Assembly: GCA_016285245.1 (NCBI GenBank)
Contig: JAEEQH010000010.1
Location: forward strand, 1 to 64,000
Direction of reading: 5' to 3'
Origin: Prevotella sp.
GTDB lineage: Bacteria > Bacteroidota > Bacteroidia > Bacteroidales > Bacteroidaceae
Length of the DNA: 64,000 nt
Of this stretch, positions 40,644-50,221 are shown piece after piece (positions within the stretch are counted from its first letter, which is position 1; every line of letters begins with the position of its first letter). The notes under the pieces are model-generated. The model worked only from the letters and a program-made list of their open reading frames with translations, did not search any database and was not told the DNA's origin. Both the position numbers and the translations under genes were made by a program.

Positions 40644-40719
40644 GTCTTGCGAGATTGTGAAAAGTTCATAAATCGAGGAAATTGTTTCCCTTTTCTTCGT
40701 TTATTCATATAATAATGTG

Positions 40720-40752
40720 TACCTTTGCGCCTGCAAATTGAGTTGCAGGCGC
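40720..40752 (+). promoter_or_regulatory. pnp -7 box and leader hairpin
   Basis: TACCTTTG (40720-40727) is followed by a perfect 10-bp hairpin GCGCCTGCAA / TTGCAGGCGC (40727-40736 and 40743-40752, loop ATTGAG). The expected start of the RNA is near 40733, inside the left arm, so the full stem forms in DNA but only part of it may be transcribed. About 40 A/T-rich bases follow before the ATG. Confidence 0.55.
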
Positions 40753-40795
40753 TAATCTGCGCCTAATTTTTTATTTTTAGATGTTTTAATACAAG

Positions 40796-43177
40796 ATGAA
40801 CGTAATTACAAAGACCCTTCAATTGGCTGATGGCAGAACTATCACCATTGAAACCGGGAAAGTGGCAAAACAGACTGACGGCTCCGTCATGCTCCGCATG
40901 AACAACACCGTATTGCTCGCCACTGTTTGTGCCGCAAAAGATGCAGTTCCCGGAACAGATTTCATGCCTTTGCAGGTAGACTATCGTGAACAGTACGCCG
41001 CCGCAGGCCGTTTCCCCGGCGGATTCACCAAGCGCGAAGGCAAAGCCTCAGACAACGAAATCCTGACATCGCGACTCGTGGACCGCGTTCTTCGTCCACT
41101 CTTCCCCAGTAACTATCACGCAGAAGTTTTCGTCAACGTCATGCTCTTCTCGGCTGACGGCGTTGACCAGCCCGATGCACTTGCCGGCTTCGCCGCTTCG
41201 GCAGCCCTCGCCTGCTCGGATATTCCCTTCGAGTGCCCCATCTCGGAGGTCCGCGTGGCTCGCATCAACGGCGAGTACGTCATTAACCCCACCTTCGCCC
41301 AGATGAAGGAGGCCGACATGGACATCATGGTCGGTGCCTCGGCTGAGAACATCATGATGGTTGAGGGTGAGATGAAGGAAGTCTCTGAGCAGGACCTGCT
41401 CGGTGCCCTGAAGGCCGCCATGGACGCTATCAAGCCCATGTGTGAGCTGCAGGCAGAACTCTCGAAGGAGCTTGGCAAGGATGTCAAGCGCGAGTACGAC
41501 CACGAGGTCAACGACGAGGACCTGCGTGCCCAGATGAACAAGGAACTCTACCAGCCCGCCTACGACGTCACGAAGCAGGCCCTGGAGAAGCAGCAGCGCG
41601 CTGAGGCCTTCGAGAAGATTCTCGAGGACTTCAAGGAGAAGTATGCTGCCGACCACGCCGACCTCACCGAGGACGAGCTGGACGAGAAGTATGCGATGAT
41701 GGAGCGCTACTACCACGATGTGGAGCGCGACGCCATGCGCCGTTGCATCCTCGACGAGGGCATCCGTCTTGATGGCCGTAAGACCGACGAGATTCGTCCC
41801 ATTTGGTGCGAGGTCTCTCCGCTGCCCATGCCTCACGGAAGCTCTATCTTCACCCGTGGCGAGACGCAGTCGCTGACCACCGTCACCCTCGGCACAAAGC
41901 TCGACGAGAAGCTCGTCGACGACGTCCTCGACAAGAGCTACATGAAGTTCCTGCTCCACTATAACTTCCCCCCGTTCTGCACGGGCGAGGCCAAGGCTCA
42001 GCGCGGCGTAGGCCGTCGTGAGATTGGTCACGGACACCTGGCATGGCGCGGTCTGAAGGGTCAGATTCCCGCTGACTTCCCCTACACCGTCCGTGTCGTC
42101 AGCCAGATCCTGGAGTCCAACGGTTCTTCGTCAATGGCTACCGTCTGCGCCGGCACGCTGGCCCTGATGGATGCTGGTGTTCCCATGAAGAAGCCCGTCT
42201 CGGGTATCGCCATGGGTCTCATCAAGAACCCCGGAGAAGATAAGTACGCTGTCCTCAGCGATATCCTCGGCGACGAGGACCACCTGGGCGATATGGACTT
42301 CAAGACCACCGGTACGAAGGATGGTCTGACGGCCACCCAGATGGATATCAAGTGCGACGGCCTGTCGTTCGACATCCTCGAGAAGGCCCTCATGCAGGCC
42401 AAGGCCGGTCGTGAGCATATCCTGAACTGTATCACCGACACCATCGCCGAGCCGCGTGCCGAGATGAAGCCCCAGGTGCCCCGCATCGAGGCCTTCGAGA
42501 TTCCCAAGGAGTTCATCGGTGCTGTCATTGGCCCGGGCGGAAAGATTATCCAGCAGATGCAGGAGGACACCGGTGCTACCATCACCATCGACGAGGAAGA
42601 CGGCGTCGGCAAGGTGCAGGTCAGCGCTCCTAACAAAGAGTCTATCGACGCTGCCATCGCCAAGATCAAGGCTATCGTCGCCATCCCCGAGGTGGGCGAG
42701 ATCTACGACGGTGTTGTCCGTTCAATCATGCCTTACGGCTGCTTCGTCGAGATTATGCCGGGCAAGGATGGTCTGCTCCATATCTCCGAGATTGACTGGA
42801 AGCGTCTCGAGACTGTCGAGGAGGCAGGTATCAAGGAGGGCGACCACATCCAGGTGAAGCTCCTCGAGATCGACCCGAAGACCGGTAAGTACAAGCTCTC
42901 GCACCGTGTGCTCATCGAGAAGCCCGAGGGTTATGTCGAGCGTCCCGCCCGTGGTGAGCGCCGTGAGCGCCCCGAGCGTGGTGAGCGACGTCCCCGTCCC
43001 GAGCGTGGCGAGCGTCGCGACCGTGGTGACCGCGGTGACCGTCGTGGTCCCCGTCCCGAGCGTCACAACGACTTCGCCGACAAGCTGAACGAGAAACTCG
43101 GCGACGAGCTCCATGAGCCTGCGAAGAACAACGATCCGAAGGACTTCAGCGATGCTCTCGACCACATGGACTTCTAA
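40796..43177 (+). CDS. pnp: Polyribonucleotide nucleotidyltransferase (PNPase)
   Basis: 793 aa. Two RNase PH domains ([20 protein letters not shown] split: [20 protein letters not shown]; and the second with [13 protein letters not shown] and [11 protein letters not shown]), a KH domain ([15 protein letters not shown]) and an S1 domain ([17 protein letters not shown]) are in the usual order. It degrades RNA 3'-5' by phosphorolysis. The C terminus has a long Arg-rich tail of RGERR / RPERGER repeats before [12 protein letters not shown], longer than in the E. coli protein, likely extra RNA-binding surface. The leader hairpin suggests post-transcriptional control. Confidence 0.96.
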   Translation: MNVITKTLQLADGRTITIETGKVAKQTDGSVMLRMNNTVLLATVCAAKDAVPGTDFMPLQVDYREQYAAAGRFPGGFTKREGKASDNEILTSRLVDRVLRPLFPSNYHAEVFVNVMLFSADGVDQPDALAGFAASAALACSDIPFECPISEVRVARINGEYVINPTFAQMKEADMDIMVGASAENIMMVEGEMKEVSEQDLLGALKAAMDAIKPMCELQAELSKELGKDVKREYDHEVNDEDLRAQMNKELYQPAYDVTKQALEKQQRAEAFEKILEDFKEKYAADHADLTEDELDEKYAMMERYYHDVERDAMRRCILDEGIRLDGRKTDEIRPIWCEVSPLPMPHGSSIFTRGETQSLTTVTLGTKLDEKLVDDVLDKSYMKFLLHYNFPPFCTGEAKAQRGVGRREIGHGHLAWRGLKGQIPADFPYTVRVVSQILESNGSSSMATVCAGTLALMDAGVPMKKPVSGIAMGLIKNPGEDKYAVLSDILGDEDHLGDMDFKTTGTKDGLTATQMDIKCDGLSFDILEKALMQAKAGREHILNCITDTIAEPRAEMKPQVPRIEAFEIPKEFIGAVIGPGGKIIQQMQEDTGATITIDEEDGVGKVQVSAPNKESIDAAIAKIKAIVAIPEVGEIYDGVVRSIMPYGCFVEIMPGKDGLLHISEIDWKRLETVEEAGIKEGDHIQVKLLEIDPKTGKYKLSHRVLIEKPEGYVERPARGERRERPERGERRPRPERGERRDRGDRGDRRGPRPERHNDFADKLNEKLGDELHEPAKNNDPKDFSDALDHMDF

Positions 43178-43207
43178 ACACCGGTAAACACCGACTTTTA
43201 TAAAAAG

Positions 43208-43249
43208 CGGGCGGAAAACCACTTGAAAATTTGGTTTTTCGCCCGTTTT
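43208..43249 (+). terminator. Terminator of pnp, overlapping the next promoter
   Basis: Arms 43208-43221 and 43232-43245 pair over 14 bp with one wobble, then TTTTC. The -33 box of the GH35 promoter (43230-43233) lies in its loop and right arm. Confidence 0.65.
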
Positions 43250-43261
43250 CTATTATCTTTG
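43230..43261 (+). promoter_or_regulatory. Promoter for the GH35 gene
   Basis: TTTG (43230-43233), 20 bases, TATCTTTG (43254-43261): a full match to consensus, 31 bases before the start codon at 43293. Confidence 0.8.
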
Positions 43262-43292
43262 TGCCCAAATAATCTAAAACAACAAACTACAC

Positions 43293-45719
43293 ATGAAGAA
43301 ACTGCTGACACTACTGGCCATCACGGCCTTATTGTTCTCTGTTGACTGTGGCTCCGCCACGGCCAAACCAGCTACTGCTCCCGGTACGTTTACCGTGGGT
43401 GACAAGACCTTCCTACTCAACGGCCAGCCCTTCGTGGTGAAGGCGGCCGAGGTGCACTATCCCCGCATCCCTCGTCCTTACTGGGAGCACCGCATCCAAA
43501 TGTGTAAGGCACTGGGTATGAACACGCTGTGCCTCTACGTATTCTGGAATATCCATGAGCAACAGGAGGGTGTATTCGACTTCACGGGCAACAACGACGT
43601 GGCCGAGTTCTGCCGATTGGCGCAGAAGAATGGTATGTACGTCATCGTGCGCCCCGGCCCCTATGTCTGTGCCGAGTGGGAGATGGGTGGACTGCCTTGG
43701 TGGCTCTTAAAGAAAAAGGATATACGCCTGCGCGAGCGCGATCCTTATTTTATGGAAAGGGTAAAAATCTTCGAGCAGAAGGTGGGCGAGCAGCTCGCAC
43801 CGCTGACCATCCAGAACGGCGGCCCCATCATCATGATTCAGGTGGAGAACGAGTACGGAAGTTATGGCGAGGACAAGCCATATGTTTCGGAAATCCGCGA
43901 TTGCCTGCGCTCCATCTACGGCAAGGAGCTGTCGCTCTTCCAATGTGACTGGTCGAGCAACTTTGAGAAGAACGGTCTCGACGATTTGACGTGGACGATG
44001 AACTTCGGCACGGGTGCGAATATCAACGACCAGTTCCGCCGCCTCGGCGAGTTGCGTCCCAACGCCCCGAAGATGTGCTCGGAGTTCTGGAGCGGCTGGT
44101 TCGACAAGTGGGGAGCCCGTCACGAGACCCGTCCCGCCAAGGACATGGTCGAGGGCATGGACGAAATGCTGTCGAAGGGTATCAGCTTCTCGCTCTACAT
44201 GACCCACGGAGGGACCTCGTTTGGCCACTGGGCCGGTGCTAACTCGCCCGGCTTTGCACCTGACGTGACCAGCTATGACTACGACGCCCCCATCAACGAG
44301 TGGGGTCTCGCCACCCCGAAGTTCTGGGAGCTGCGCAAGATGATGGAGAAGTACAACGACGGCAAGAAGATGCCATCTGTGCCCAAGGCTCCCATGCCGA
44401 TAGTTACCGTACCGAAGTTTGAGCTGACGGAATTTGCCACCCTCATGACAGCGATGACCAATTCCAAGCCCGTGAATGGCGGACTGAAGACTTTCGAGGA
44501 GATGGATATGGGCTGGGGTACGATGATTTACTCCACCCGACTGCCGGAAATAACCTCATCCAGCGTTCTGACAGGTGAATTCCACGATTTTGCGCAGGTA
44601 TTTATCGACAAGAAATACATCGGCAAGATAGATCGCGTTAAGAACGAGAAGTCTCTCACCATCCCTGCCGTCAAGAAGGGTGCCGAACTTATTATTATCG
44701 TCGAAGGCATGGGCCGCATCAACTTCGGTCGTGCCATCAAGGACTTCAAGGGCATCGTCGGTAATGTCACGCTGACCACCGAGAACGATGAAGCAGAGAT
44801 TATGCTGACACCGAAGAACTGGATGAACATCGCCATCCCCGATGACTACGAGACGGCTAAGAATGCGCTCGATATGGTAAAGTCGCTTAATGACAAGGCT
44901 GATAAGGGCGAAATAAAGGGTAGCTTCCAGGGAGCGGCACTGATGCAGAACTACGAGGAATCTCAGAAACTGGCTGACTTCATGAAGCCCGGATACCATC
45001 GCGGCTACTTCACGCTGAAGAAGGTAGGCGACACCTTCCTGAATTTCGAGACTTGGGGCAAGGGACAGGTCTACGTCAATGGTCACGCCATGGGCCGCAT
45101 CTGGAGCATCGGTCCGCAGCAGACGCTCTACGTGCCTGGCTGCTGGCTGAAAAAGGGTAGGAACGAGATTATCGTCCTTGACGTCGTCGGTCCGAAGGAG
45201 CGCGTAGTGTGGGGACAGGCAGAGCCTGAGCTGAACAAGCTTCAGCTGGAGAAGAGCAACAAACACAACAACATCGGCGACAAGCCCGACCTCAACAGCG
45301 CCACGCCCGCAGTCACAGGTGCTTTCAAGGCTGGCAATGGCTGGCAGACCATCCAGTTTGGAAAGACAGTCAAGGGTCGCTACCTAGCCATAGAATGTCT
45401 CTCTACCCAGAAGGATAACGACCGCGTAGCTATCGCCGAGTTGTATTTGCAGGGTGCTGATGGCAAGCGTCTCTCTCGAGAGCCGTGGACGACGAAGTAC
45501 GCTAACTCCGAAGAGGAGAACGGCAACCACACCGGTGACAAGGTCTTTGACCTGCAGGAATCGACCTACTGGCAGACAGAGAAGTCGGCTTCTGCTCCCC
45601 ACCTTTTGGTCATCGACCTTGGCTCTGAGCAGACCGTCAACGCCCTCGAGTACCTACCGCGTGCCGAACAGGGCGCTCCAGGCAGCATCAAGAGCTTCCG
45701 CATCTATCTGCTGAAGTAA
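43293..45719 (+). CDS. Beta-galactosidase GH35 with F5/8-type C-terminal domain
   Basis: 808 aa with a signal sequence (cut near CGSATAKP; a lipobox SVDC is imperfect). The GH35 barrel shows EVHYPRIPRPYWEHRI, RPGPYVCAEWEMGG, acid/base Glu in QVENEYGSYG and nucleophile Glu in CSEFWSGWFD. Beta-sandwich domains follow, and the last 130 residues (TIQFGKTVKGRYLAIEC to LLVIDLGSEQTVNALEY) resemble a discoidin (F5/8 type C, CBM32-like) module. It removes beta-linked galactose from plant glycans. It has its own promoter and terminator, so it is a single-gene unit. Confidence 0.93.
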   Translation: MKKLLTLLAITALLFSVDCGSATAKPATAPGTFTVGDKTFLLNGQPFVVKAAEVHYPRIPRPYWEHRIQMCKALGMNTLCLYVFWNIHEQQEGVFDFTGNNDVAEFCRLAQKNGMYVIVRPGPYVCAEWEMGGLPWWLLKKKDIRLRERDPYFMERVKIFEQKVGEQLAPLTIQNGGPIIMIQVENEYGSYGEDKPYVSEIRDCLRSIYGKELSLFQCDWSSNFEKNGLDDLTWTMNFGTGANINDQFRRLGELRPNAPKMCSEFWSGWFDKWGARHETRPAKDMVEGMDEMLSKGISFSLYMTHGGTSFGHWAGANSPGFAPDVTSYDYDAPINEWGLATPKFWELRKMMEKYNDGKKMPSVPKAPMPIVTVPKFELTEFATLMTAMTNSKPVNGGLKTFEEMDMGWGTMIYSTRLPEITSSSVLTGEFHDFAQVFIDKKYIGKIDRVKNEKSLTIPAVKKGAELIIIVEGMGRINFGRAIKDFKGIVGNVTLTTENDEAEIMLTPKNWMNIAIPDDYETAKNALDMVKSLNDKADKGEIKGSFQGAALMQNYEESQKLADFMKPGYHRGYFTLKKVGDTFLNFETWGKGQVYVNGHAMGRIWSIGPQQTLYVPGCWLKKGRNEIIVLDVVGPKERVVWGQAEPELNKLQLEKSNKHNNIGDKPDLNSATPAVTGAFKAGNGWQTIQFGKTVKGRYLAIECLSTQKDNDRVAIAELYLQGADGKRLSREPWTTKYANSEEENGNHTGDKVFDLQESTYWQTEKSASAPHLLVIDLGSEQTVNALEYLPRAEQGAPGSIKSFRIYLLK

Positions 45720-45726
45720 GATTCTT

Positions 45727-45764
45727 ACAGCGACTATCGCGATATCCGCGATAGTCGCTGTTTA
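45727..45764 (+). terminator. Terminator of the GH35 gene
   Basis: A perfect 15-bp stem (arms 45727-45741 and 45747-45761, loop ATATC) followed by TTT; 8 bases after the stop codon. Confidence 0.8.
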
Positions 45765-45792
45765 ATACAAACACATAAATAACTAGACTCAT

Positions 45793-47388
45793 ATGCAAAG
45801 ACTGCTGATAGCTATATCATTTCTCATTTTTCAGTTGTCATTTAGCGTAGCGCAAACCCATACCATCCGCACCGATGCGCCGTGTCAGACCATCCGTCAC
45901 TTTGGCGCTTCCGATGCGTGGTCGATGCAAACCATCGGCCTCTGGCCCGACACCGCTGAACAAGTGAAGATTGCCGACTGGCTTTTTTCTCTCGATACTG
46001 ATGCACAGGGCCAACCCCGTGGCATCGGCCTCTCCCTCTGGCGCTTCAACCTCGGCGCCGGCAGCGCTGAGCAGGGACGTGAGTCGCAGATCAACCGCTC
46101 TACCCGCACCGAGTGCTTCCTACAGCCCGACGGCACCTACGACTGGACGCGTCAGCAGGGGCAGCGCCGCTTCCTGCAACTGGCCAAGGAACGTGGCGTG
46201 CCTCATTTCCTCGTCTTCCTCAACTCACCGCCCGTCTATTTCACCCAGAACGGACTGGCCACGAACACCGGTCGCGACGGCACGCTGAACCTGCGCCCGG
46301 ACTGCTACGACCGCTTCGCCCAGTTCATGGCTACAGCCCTTCGCGGTTTGGAGGAGCACGACGGCATTCACTTCGACTACATCTGTCCCGTCAACGAACC
46401 CGACGGTCACTGGAACTGGCAGGGACCGAAGCAGGAAGGCTCACCAGCTACCAACCGCGAGATTGCCCGTTTGGCAAAAGCTCTCAATTCACAATTCACC
46501 GCTCGACCAAAGGTCGCTTGCTACCAACGGGACGCAAGAATTCACAATTCACAAATCCTCGTTCCCGAGTCCAGCGACCTGCGCTGTCTGCTCGGCATCT
46601 ACAAGACCGACTGGCAGCGAGGTAACACTATCCGCACCCTCTTCTCGCCGGACAGTACCGCGACCTATCTCGGCGATGTGCCCCATGTGCCCCGCATTAT
46701 CCTTGGCCACAGCTACTGGACGAACACCCCCATCCCCTATATGAAAAAGGTACGCGAGGAGCTGCGCGACACCTGCCGCCATTATGGCGTCAAGTTCTGG
46801 CAGTCGGAGCTCTGCATCATGTCCAACGATGAGGAGATAGGTGGTGGCGGTGGCTACGATTTTACCATGAAGACAGCTCTCTACGTTGCTCGTGTCATCC
46901 ATCATGACCTCTGCTATGCCGACGCCGAGAGCTGGTCGTGGTGGCGTGCCTGTGGCGGTGACTATAAAGACGGTCTTATCCGCGTCTATGAACCCCGCCC
47001 CGAAAGGAACTCCTCCCCTCGGGGAGGGTGGGAGGGGGCCTTTCGCGCCCGCGACTCCCGCCTGCTCTGGGCTCTGGGGAACTACAGCCGCTTCGTCCGA
47101 CCCGGTGCCGTGCGTTATGAGGTTGACGGACCCGAGGATCCCTATGGCCTGATGGTCAGCGCCTACCGCAACGTCGACGGCTCCTGGGTCGTCGTCGCCA
47201 TCAACTACAGCGAGAAGGAGCAGCCGTTTGTTCCCTCTTTCTCTGTAGGTGGTGATTCTGCCTCTACCTCCTCTGCGCTCTCCTGGCGCAGTTATCGCAC
47301 CAGCGACGTCGATGGCGAGACTCTCCGTCCCGTCGCCGTCACTCCTATGCTCCCCTCCCGTAGCATCACCACCTTCGTTTCCAGGTAG
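45793..47388 (+). CDS. Secreted GH30-like glycosidase with two repeat insertions
   Basis: 531 aa with a signal peptide (MQRLLIAISFLIFQLSFSVAQ, 21 residues; cleavage probably before the last residues). IRHFGASDAWS, a Glu in CPVNEPDGHWNW (acid/base) and a Glu in FWQSELCIM (nucleophile) are the clan A/GH30 pattern, closest by eye to endo-beta-1,6-galactanase-type members. Two stretches do not belong to the fold: residues about 230-258 (LNSQFTARPKVACYQRDARIHNSQI in part), encoded at 46485-46552, and NSSPRGGWEGAF near 405-416, encoded at 47007-47046. Both keep the frame. Together with GH35 it fits arabinogalactan side-chain degradation. Confidence 0.8.
   Translation: MQRLLIAISFLIFQLSFSVAQTHTIRTDAPCQTIRHFGASDAWSMQTIGLWPDTAEQVKIADWLFSLDTDAQGQPRGIGLSLWRFNLGAGSAEQGRESQINRSTRTECFLQPDGTYDWTRQQGQRRFLQLAKERGVPHFLVFLNSPPVYFTQNGLATNTGRDGTLNLRPDCYDRFAQFMATALRGLEEHDGIHFDYICPVNEPDGHWNWQGPKQEGSPATNREIARLAKALNSQFTARPKVACYQRDARIHNSQILVPESSDLRCLLGIYKTDWQRGNTIRTLFSPDSTATYLGDVPHVPRIILGHSYWTNTPIPYMKKVREELRDTCRHYGVKFWQSELCIMSNDEEIGGGGGYDFTMKTALYVARVIHHDLCYADAESWSWWRACGGDYKDGLIRVYEPRPERNSSPRGGWEGAFRARDSRLLWALGNYSRFVRPGAVRYEVDGPEDPYGLMVSAYRNVDGSWVVVAINYSEKEQPFVPSFSVGGDSASTSSALSWRSYRTSDVDGETLRPVAVTPMLPSRSITTFVSR
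46485..46552 (+). repeat. Composite repeat insertion in the GH30-like gene
   Basis: The 14-mer AATTCACAATTCAC occurs at 46486-46499 and 46539-46552. Between them lie two small hairpins, CGACC-AAA-GGTCG and CTTGC...GCAAG. The unit is read in frame. Confidence 0.7.
47007..47046 (-). repeat. Family A palindromic repeat inside the GH30-like gene
   Basis: Hairpin CCTCCCC (47012-47018) / GGGGAGG (47021-47027) with an adjoining G-rich arm (GTGGGAGGGGGC). Minus orientation. Confidence 0.8.
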
Positions 47389-47514
47389 TTCGTGGCGCTA
47401 TAGCGCCTCTTTTTTGCGAAAAATTAGCAAAAGAGCACTTTTTGGGATATATTGAACAGCGAAAATTGGATATTTTTTGCGTACTTTGCACCCGAAAAGT
47501 AAAAAACGAACATC

Positions 47515-48411
47515 ATGGGGATACAAAATCTCAAACCAAGGAGCGGTTCTGATACCCTGCGGATAGGCGATAGCGACGAGTTGGTTGTGATGGAGAATTT
47601 TGGAGCATTGCCTAAAGGCCAACTTCGTCTCAACGATCAAGGACTCATTGTGATTTGTACCGATGGTATGGCGCAGTTCGACTACGACGGTCAGCAGATT
47701 CGGCTCCGCAAGAACGACCTTTTCCTCTATATGGCGCATAGCGTCGCCTCTAATTTTATGTCCTCATCCGACTTCAACTGCCGTCAGATTTGGTTTACCA
47801 GAAGCGAACTATGGAACATCAACATGTATGCTGAGGTGAGTCTGGCGGACTTGGCTTATCTGAAGCAGCATCCAACGGTGCATCTTACAGATGACGACGT
47901 TCAGCTACTTGATGATTATTTCCTGTTGCTGTGTCGCAGGATGAGAGACCGTTCGCCGCTACTTTATCCGGATATTGTGAGGTCACTTGTCAGCACGATG
48001 ATGTTGGAGATGCTTTGCATGATGCGGCGCGACAAAATACAAAAAACAGTATCGAAAGATCAAGAGAACACTACTCCCGGCGTTCACAAACGACTGCTGG
48101 CTGACAAGTTTATGCAGTTGGTTGAGCAGAGCGACGGACGCATCCGCAGAGTGGATGACTTCGCCAGACAGTTGAACGTCACCCCCAAATACTTGTCGAC
48201 CATCTTGAAGGAGACCATCAATCGCCGGCCAAGCATGATGATAGAGCACTTCACGATGGGGGCCATCGAGCGCCGTCTTCGATTCACTGATATGACGATG
48301 CAGGAGATAGCCAACGACCTGAACTTCCCCAATGCCTCGTTCTTCGGCAAGTACTTTAAGGAACGCATGGGTATTACGCCGTTAGAGTATAGGAAGAAGT
48401 ATCAGAATTAA
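47515..48411 (+). CDS. AraC-family transcriptional regulator
   Basis: 298 aa. The N-terminal cupin-like sensor half is followed by a two-helix-turn-helix AraC domain (residues about 195-298: VDDFARQLNVTPKYLSTILKE split at VTPKYL, and MTMQEIANDLNFPNASFFGKYFK) ending in MGITPLEYRKKY. It may control the glycan genes upstream or the transport genes downstream; the antiporter gene starts 43 bases after it. The gap holds a GTCAATCG-type repeat. Confidence 0.93.
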   Translation: MGIQNLKPRSGSDTLRIGDSDELVVMENFGALPKGQLRLNDQGLIVICTDGMAQFDYDGQQIRLRKNDLFLYMAHSVASNFMSSSDFNCRQIWFTRSELWNINMYAEVSLADLAYLKQHPTVHLTDDDVQLLDDYFLLLCRRMRDRSPLLYPDIVRSLVSTMMLEMLCMMRRDKIQKTVSKDQENTTPGVHKRLLADKFMQLVEQSDGRIRRVDDFARQLNVTPKYLSTILKETINRRPSMMIEHFTMGAIERRLRFTDMTMQEIANDLNFPNASFFGKYFKERMGITPLEYRKKYQN

Positions 48412-48412
48412 T

Positions 48413-48450
48413 GTAAATCGTCAATCGAAAATCCGTCAATCGTAAATAAC
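48413..48450 (+). repeat. CGTCAATCG repeat between regulator and antiporter genes
   Basis: AAATCGTCAATCGAAAATCC and GTCAATCGTAAAT: two TCAATCG(A/T)AAAT units in a 43-base gap. Confidence 0.65.
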
Positions 48451-48454
48451 AAAG

Positions 48455-50173
48455 ATGTCTGAACTTGAACCCCTAATAGCCGACCTCGCGCTGATATTGA
48501 TTTGCGCCGGAGCCATGACGCTGCTCTTTAAGAAACTGAAGCAGCCGGTGGTGTTAGGCTACATTGTGGCAGGCTTCCTGGCCTCGCCGAACATGACGTA
48601 TATGCCTAGTGTCACCGACATGGAGGGCATCAGACTATGGAGTGACATTGGTGTCATCTTCCTGCTCTTCGCCCTCGGCCTGGAGTTTTCGTTTAAGAAG
48701 ATTTTGAAGATGGGAGCCGCGCCAATCATCGCCGCCGTTTCTGTCATTATGGGCATGATGCTCGTGGGAATGTTCACAGGCGGACTGTTCGGGTGGAGCA
48801 AGATGGACTGCATCTATCTTGGCGGTATGCTGGCGATGTCGTCGACGACGATTATCTTCAAGGCTTTCGACGACATGGGACTCCGGGAGAAGCGCTTTGC
48901 CAGTCTGGTGCTCAGCGTGTTGATTATCGAGGACATCCTGGCCATCGTGCTCATGGTGATGCTCTCGACGATGGCCGTCAGCAAGGAGGTGGAGGGCACG
49001 CAGATGCTCGCAGCCATCCTGAAGCTTGTGTTCTTCCTTGTGCTGTGGTTCGTCGTCGGCATCTACCTCATTCCGCTGTTCCTGCGCAAGGTGAAGTCGC
49101 TGATGAGCAACGAGACGATGCTCATCACCGCGCTGGCCCTATGCTTCGGCATGGTGGTCTTCGCCTCCGCCGTGGGCTTCTCAGCAGCTTTTGGCGCCTT
49201 CGTCATGGGCAGCATCTTGGCCGAGACCGTCGAGGCGGAGACCATTGAGCACCTCGTGACACCCGTAAAGGACCTCTTTGGTGCCGTCTTCTTCGTGTCC
49301 GTCGGCATGATGGTCGACGTGGCACTCATCGTAGAGTACATCGTGCCCATTCTTAGCATCGTCGCCGCCATCATGCTGGGACAGACCATCCTGAGTACGG
49401 GCGGATTCCTCCTGGCCGGACAGCCGCTGAAGACCGCCATGCAATGCTCGTTCTCGCTGACGCAGATTGGCGAGTTCGCCTTTATCCTCGCCACGCTCGG
49501 CACGTCGCTCCATGTCACCAGCGACTTCCTCTATCCCATCGTCGTGGCGGTGTCGGTGTTTACGACGTTCACCACGCCGTATATGATCAGGCTGGCAGAA
49601 CCAGCCTACACAGTGGTGGCGCGCGTGCTGCCAAAGCGGTTCCAAGCCAAGATAGAAAGCAATGCTTCTGACGAAGAGGAGCCCGAGACCGAGGAGCAAC
49701 AAAGCCTTTGGCGCGACTGCCTCAAACAGCTGGCCGTCGTCGTCCTCATCCACAGCGTGCTCTGTCTGGCTATCATCGCCCTGATGCTCATCTACGGCAA
49801 GCCGTTCATAGCAGGTATGCTTTCTCAGCCGTGGGCTGACGTTGTTACCGCCTTACTCACTATCATGATTTGCGCGCCCTTCCTTTGGACGCTTATGCGT
49901 ATTGGCGGTCGCAATGAAAAAGTGCTGACGCTTTGGAACAGTGGCCGTTCCGCTCGTGTAAAGGTGCTGGCCCTGCAACTGCTGCGCCTCGTCATCGGTG
50001 CCGCCTTCGTCAGTTTCATCATCGGTCACACCGTCCACTGGAGCGGCATGCTCGGCATCTTTGTCGTCTTCGCCGTAGTATTCGCCATTGCCTTCTCGCC
50101 CCGGTTGAAGGAGCGTGGTGAGCGGATGACCAAGACATTCAGAGAGAACCTGTCGGAGCGAGAGCGGATGTGA
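48455..50173 (+). CDS. CPA2-family cation:proton antiporter
   Basis: 572 aa. About 12 membrane segments in the first 400 residues with LLFKKLKQPVVLGYIVAGF, GVIFLLFALGLEFSFKK and GGMLAMSSTTIIFKAFDD are the KefB/RosB-type Na+/H+ exchanger domain. About three further membrane segments follow after a charged stretch (NASDEEEPETEEQQ). There is no RCK/TrkA-N nucleotide domain at the C terminus. It exchanges K+ or Na+ for protons in the inner membrane. Confidence 0.9.
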   Translation: MSELEPLIADLALILICAGAMTLLFKKLKQPVVLGYIVAGFLASPNMTYMPSVTDMEGIRLWSDIGVIFLLFALGLEFSFKKILKMGAAPIIAAVSVIMGMMLVGMFTGGLFGWSKMDCIYLGGMLAMSSTTIIFKAFDDMGLREKRFASLVLSVLIIEDILAIVLMVMLSTMAVSKEVEGTQMLAAILKLVFFLVLWFVVGIYLIPLFLRKVKSLMSNETMLITALALCFGMVVFASAVGFSAAFGAFVMGSILAETVEAETIEHLVTPVKDLFGAVFFVSVGMMVDVALIVEYIVPILSIVAAIMLGQTILSTGGFLLAGQPLKTAMQCSFSLTQIGEFAFILATLGTSLHVTSDFLYPIVVAVSVFTTFTTPYMIRLAEPAYTVVARVLPKRFQAKIESNASDEEEPETEEQQSLWRDCLKQLAVVVLIHSVLCLAIIALMLIYGKPFIAGMLSQPWADVVTALLTIMICAPFLWTLMRIGGRNEKVLTLWNSGRSARVKVLALQLLRLVIGAAFVSFIIGHTVHWSGMLGIFVVFAVVFAIAFSPRLKERGERMTKTFRENLSERERM

Positions 50174-50221
50174 TCAACGAAAACGATAACGAAAACAATA
50201 ATTAAAAAAGATAATAAAAGT

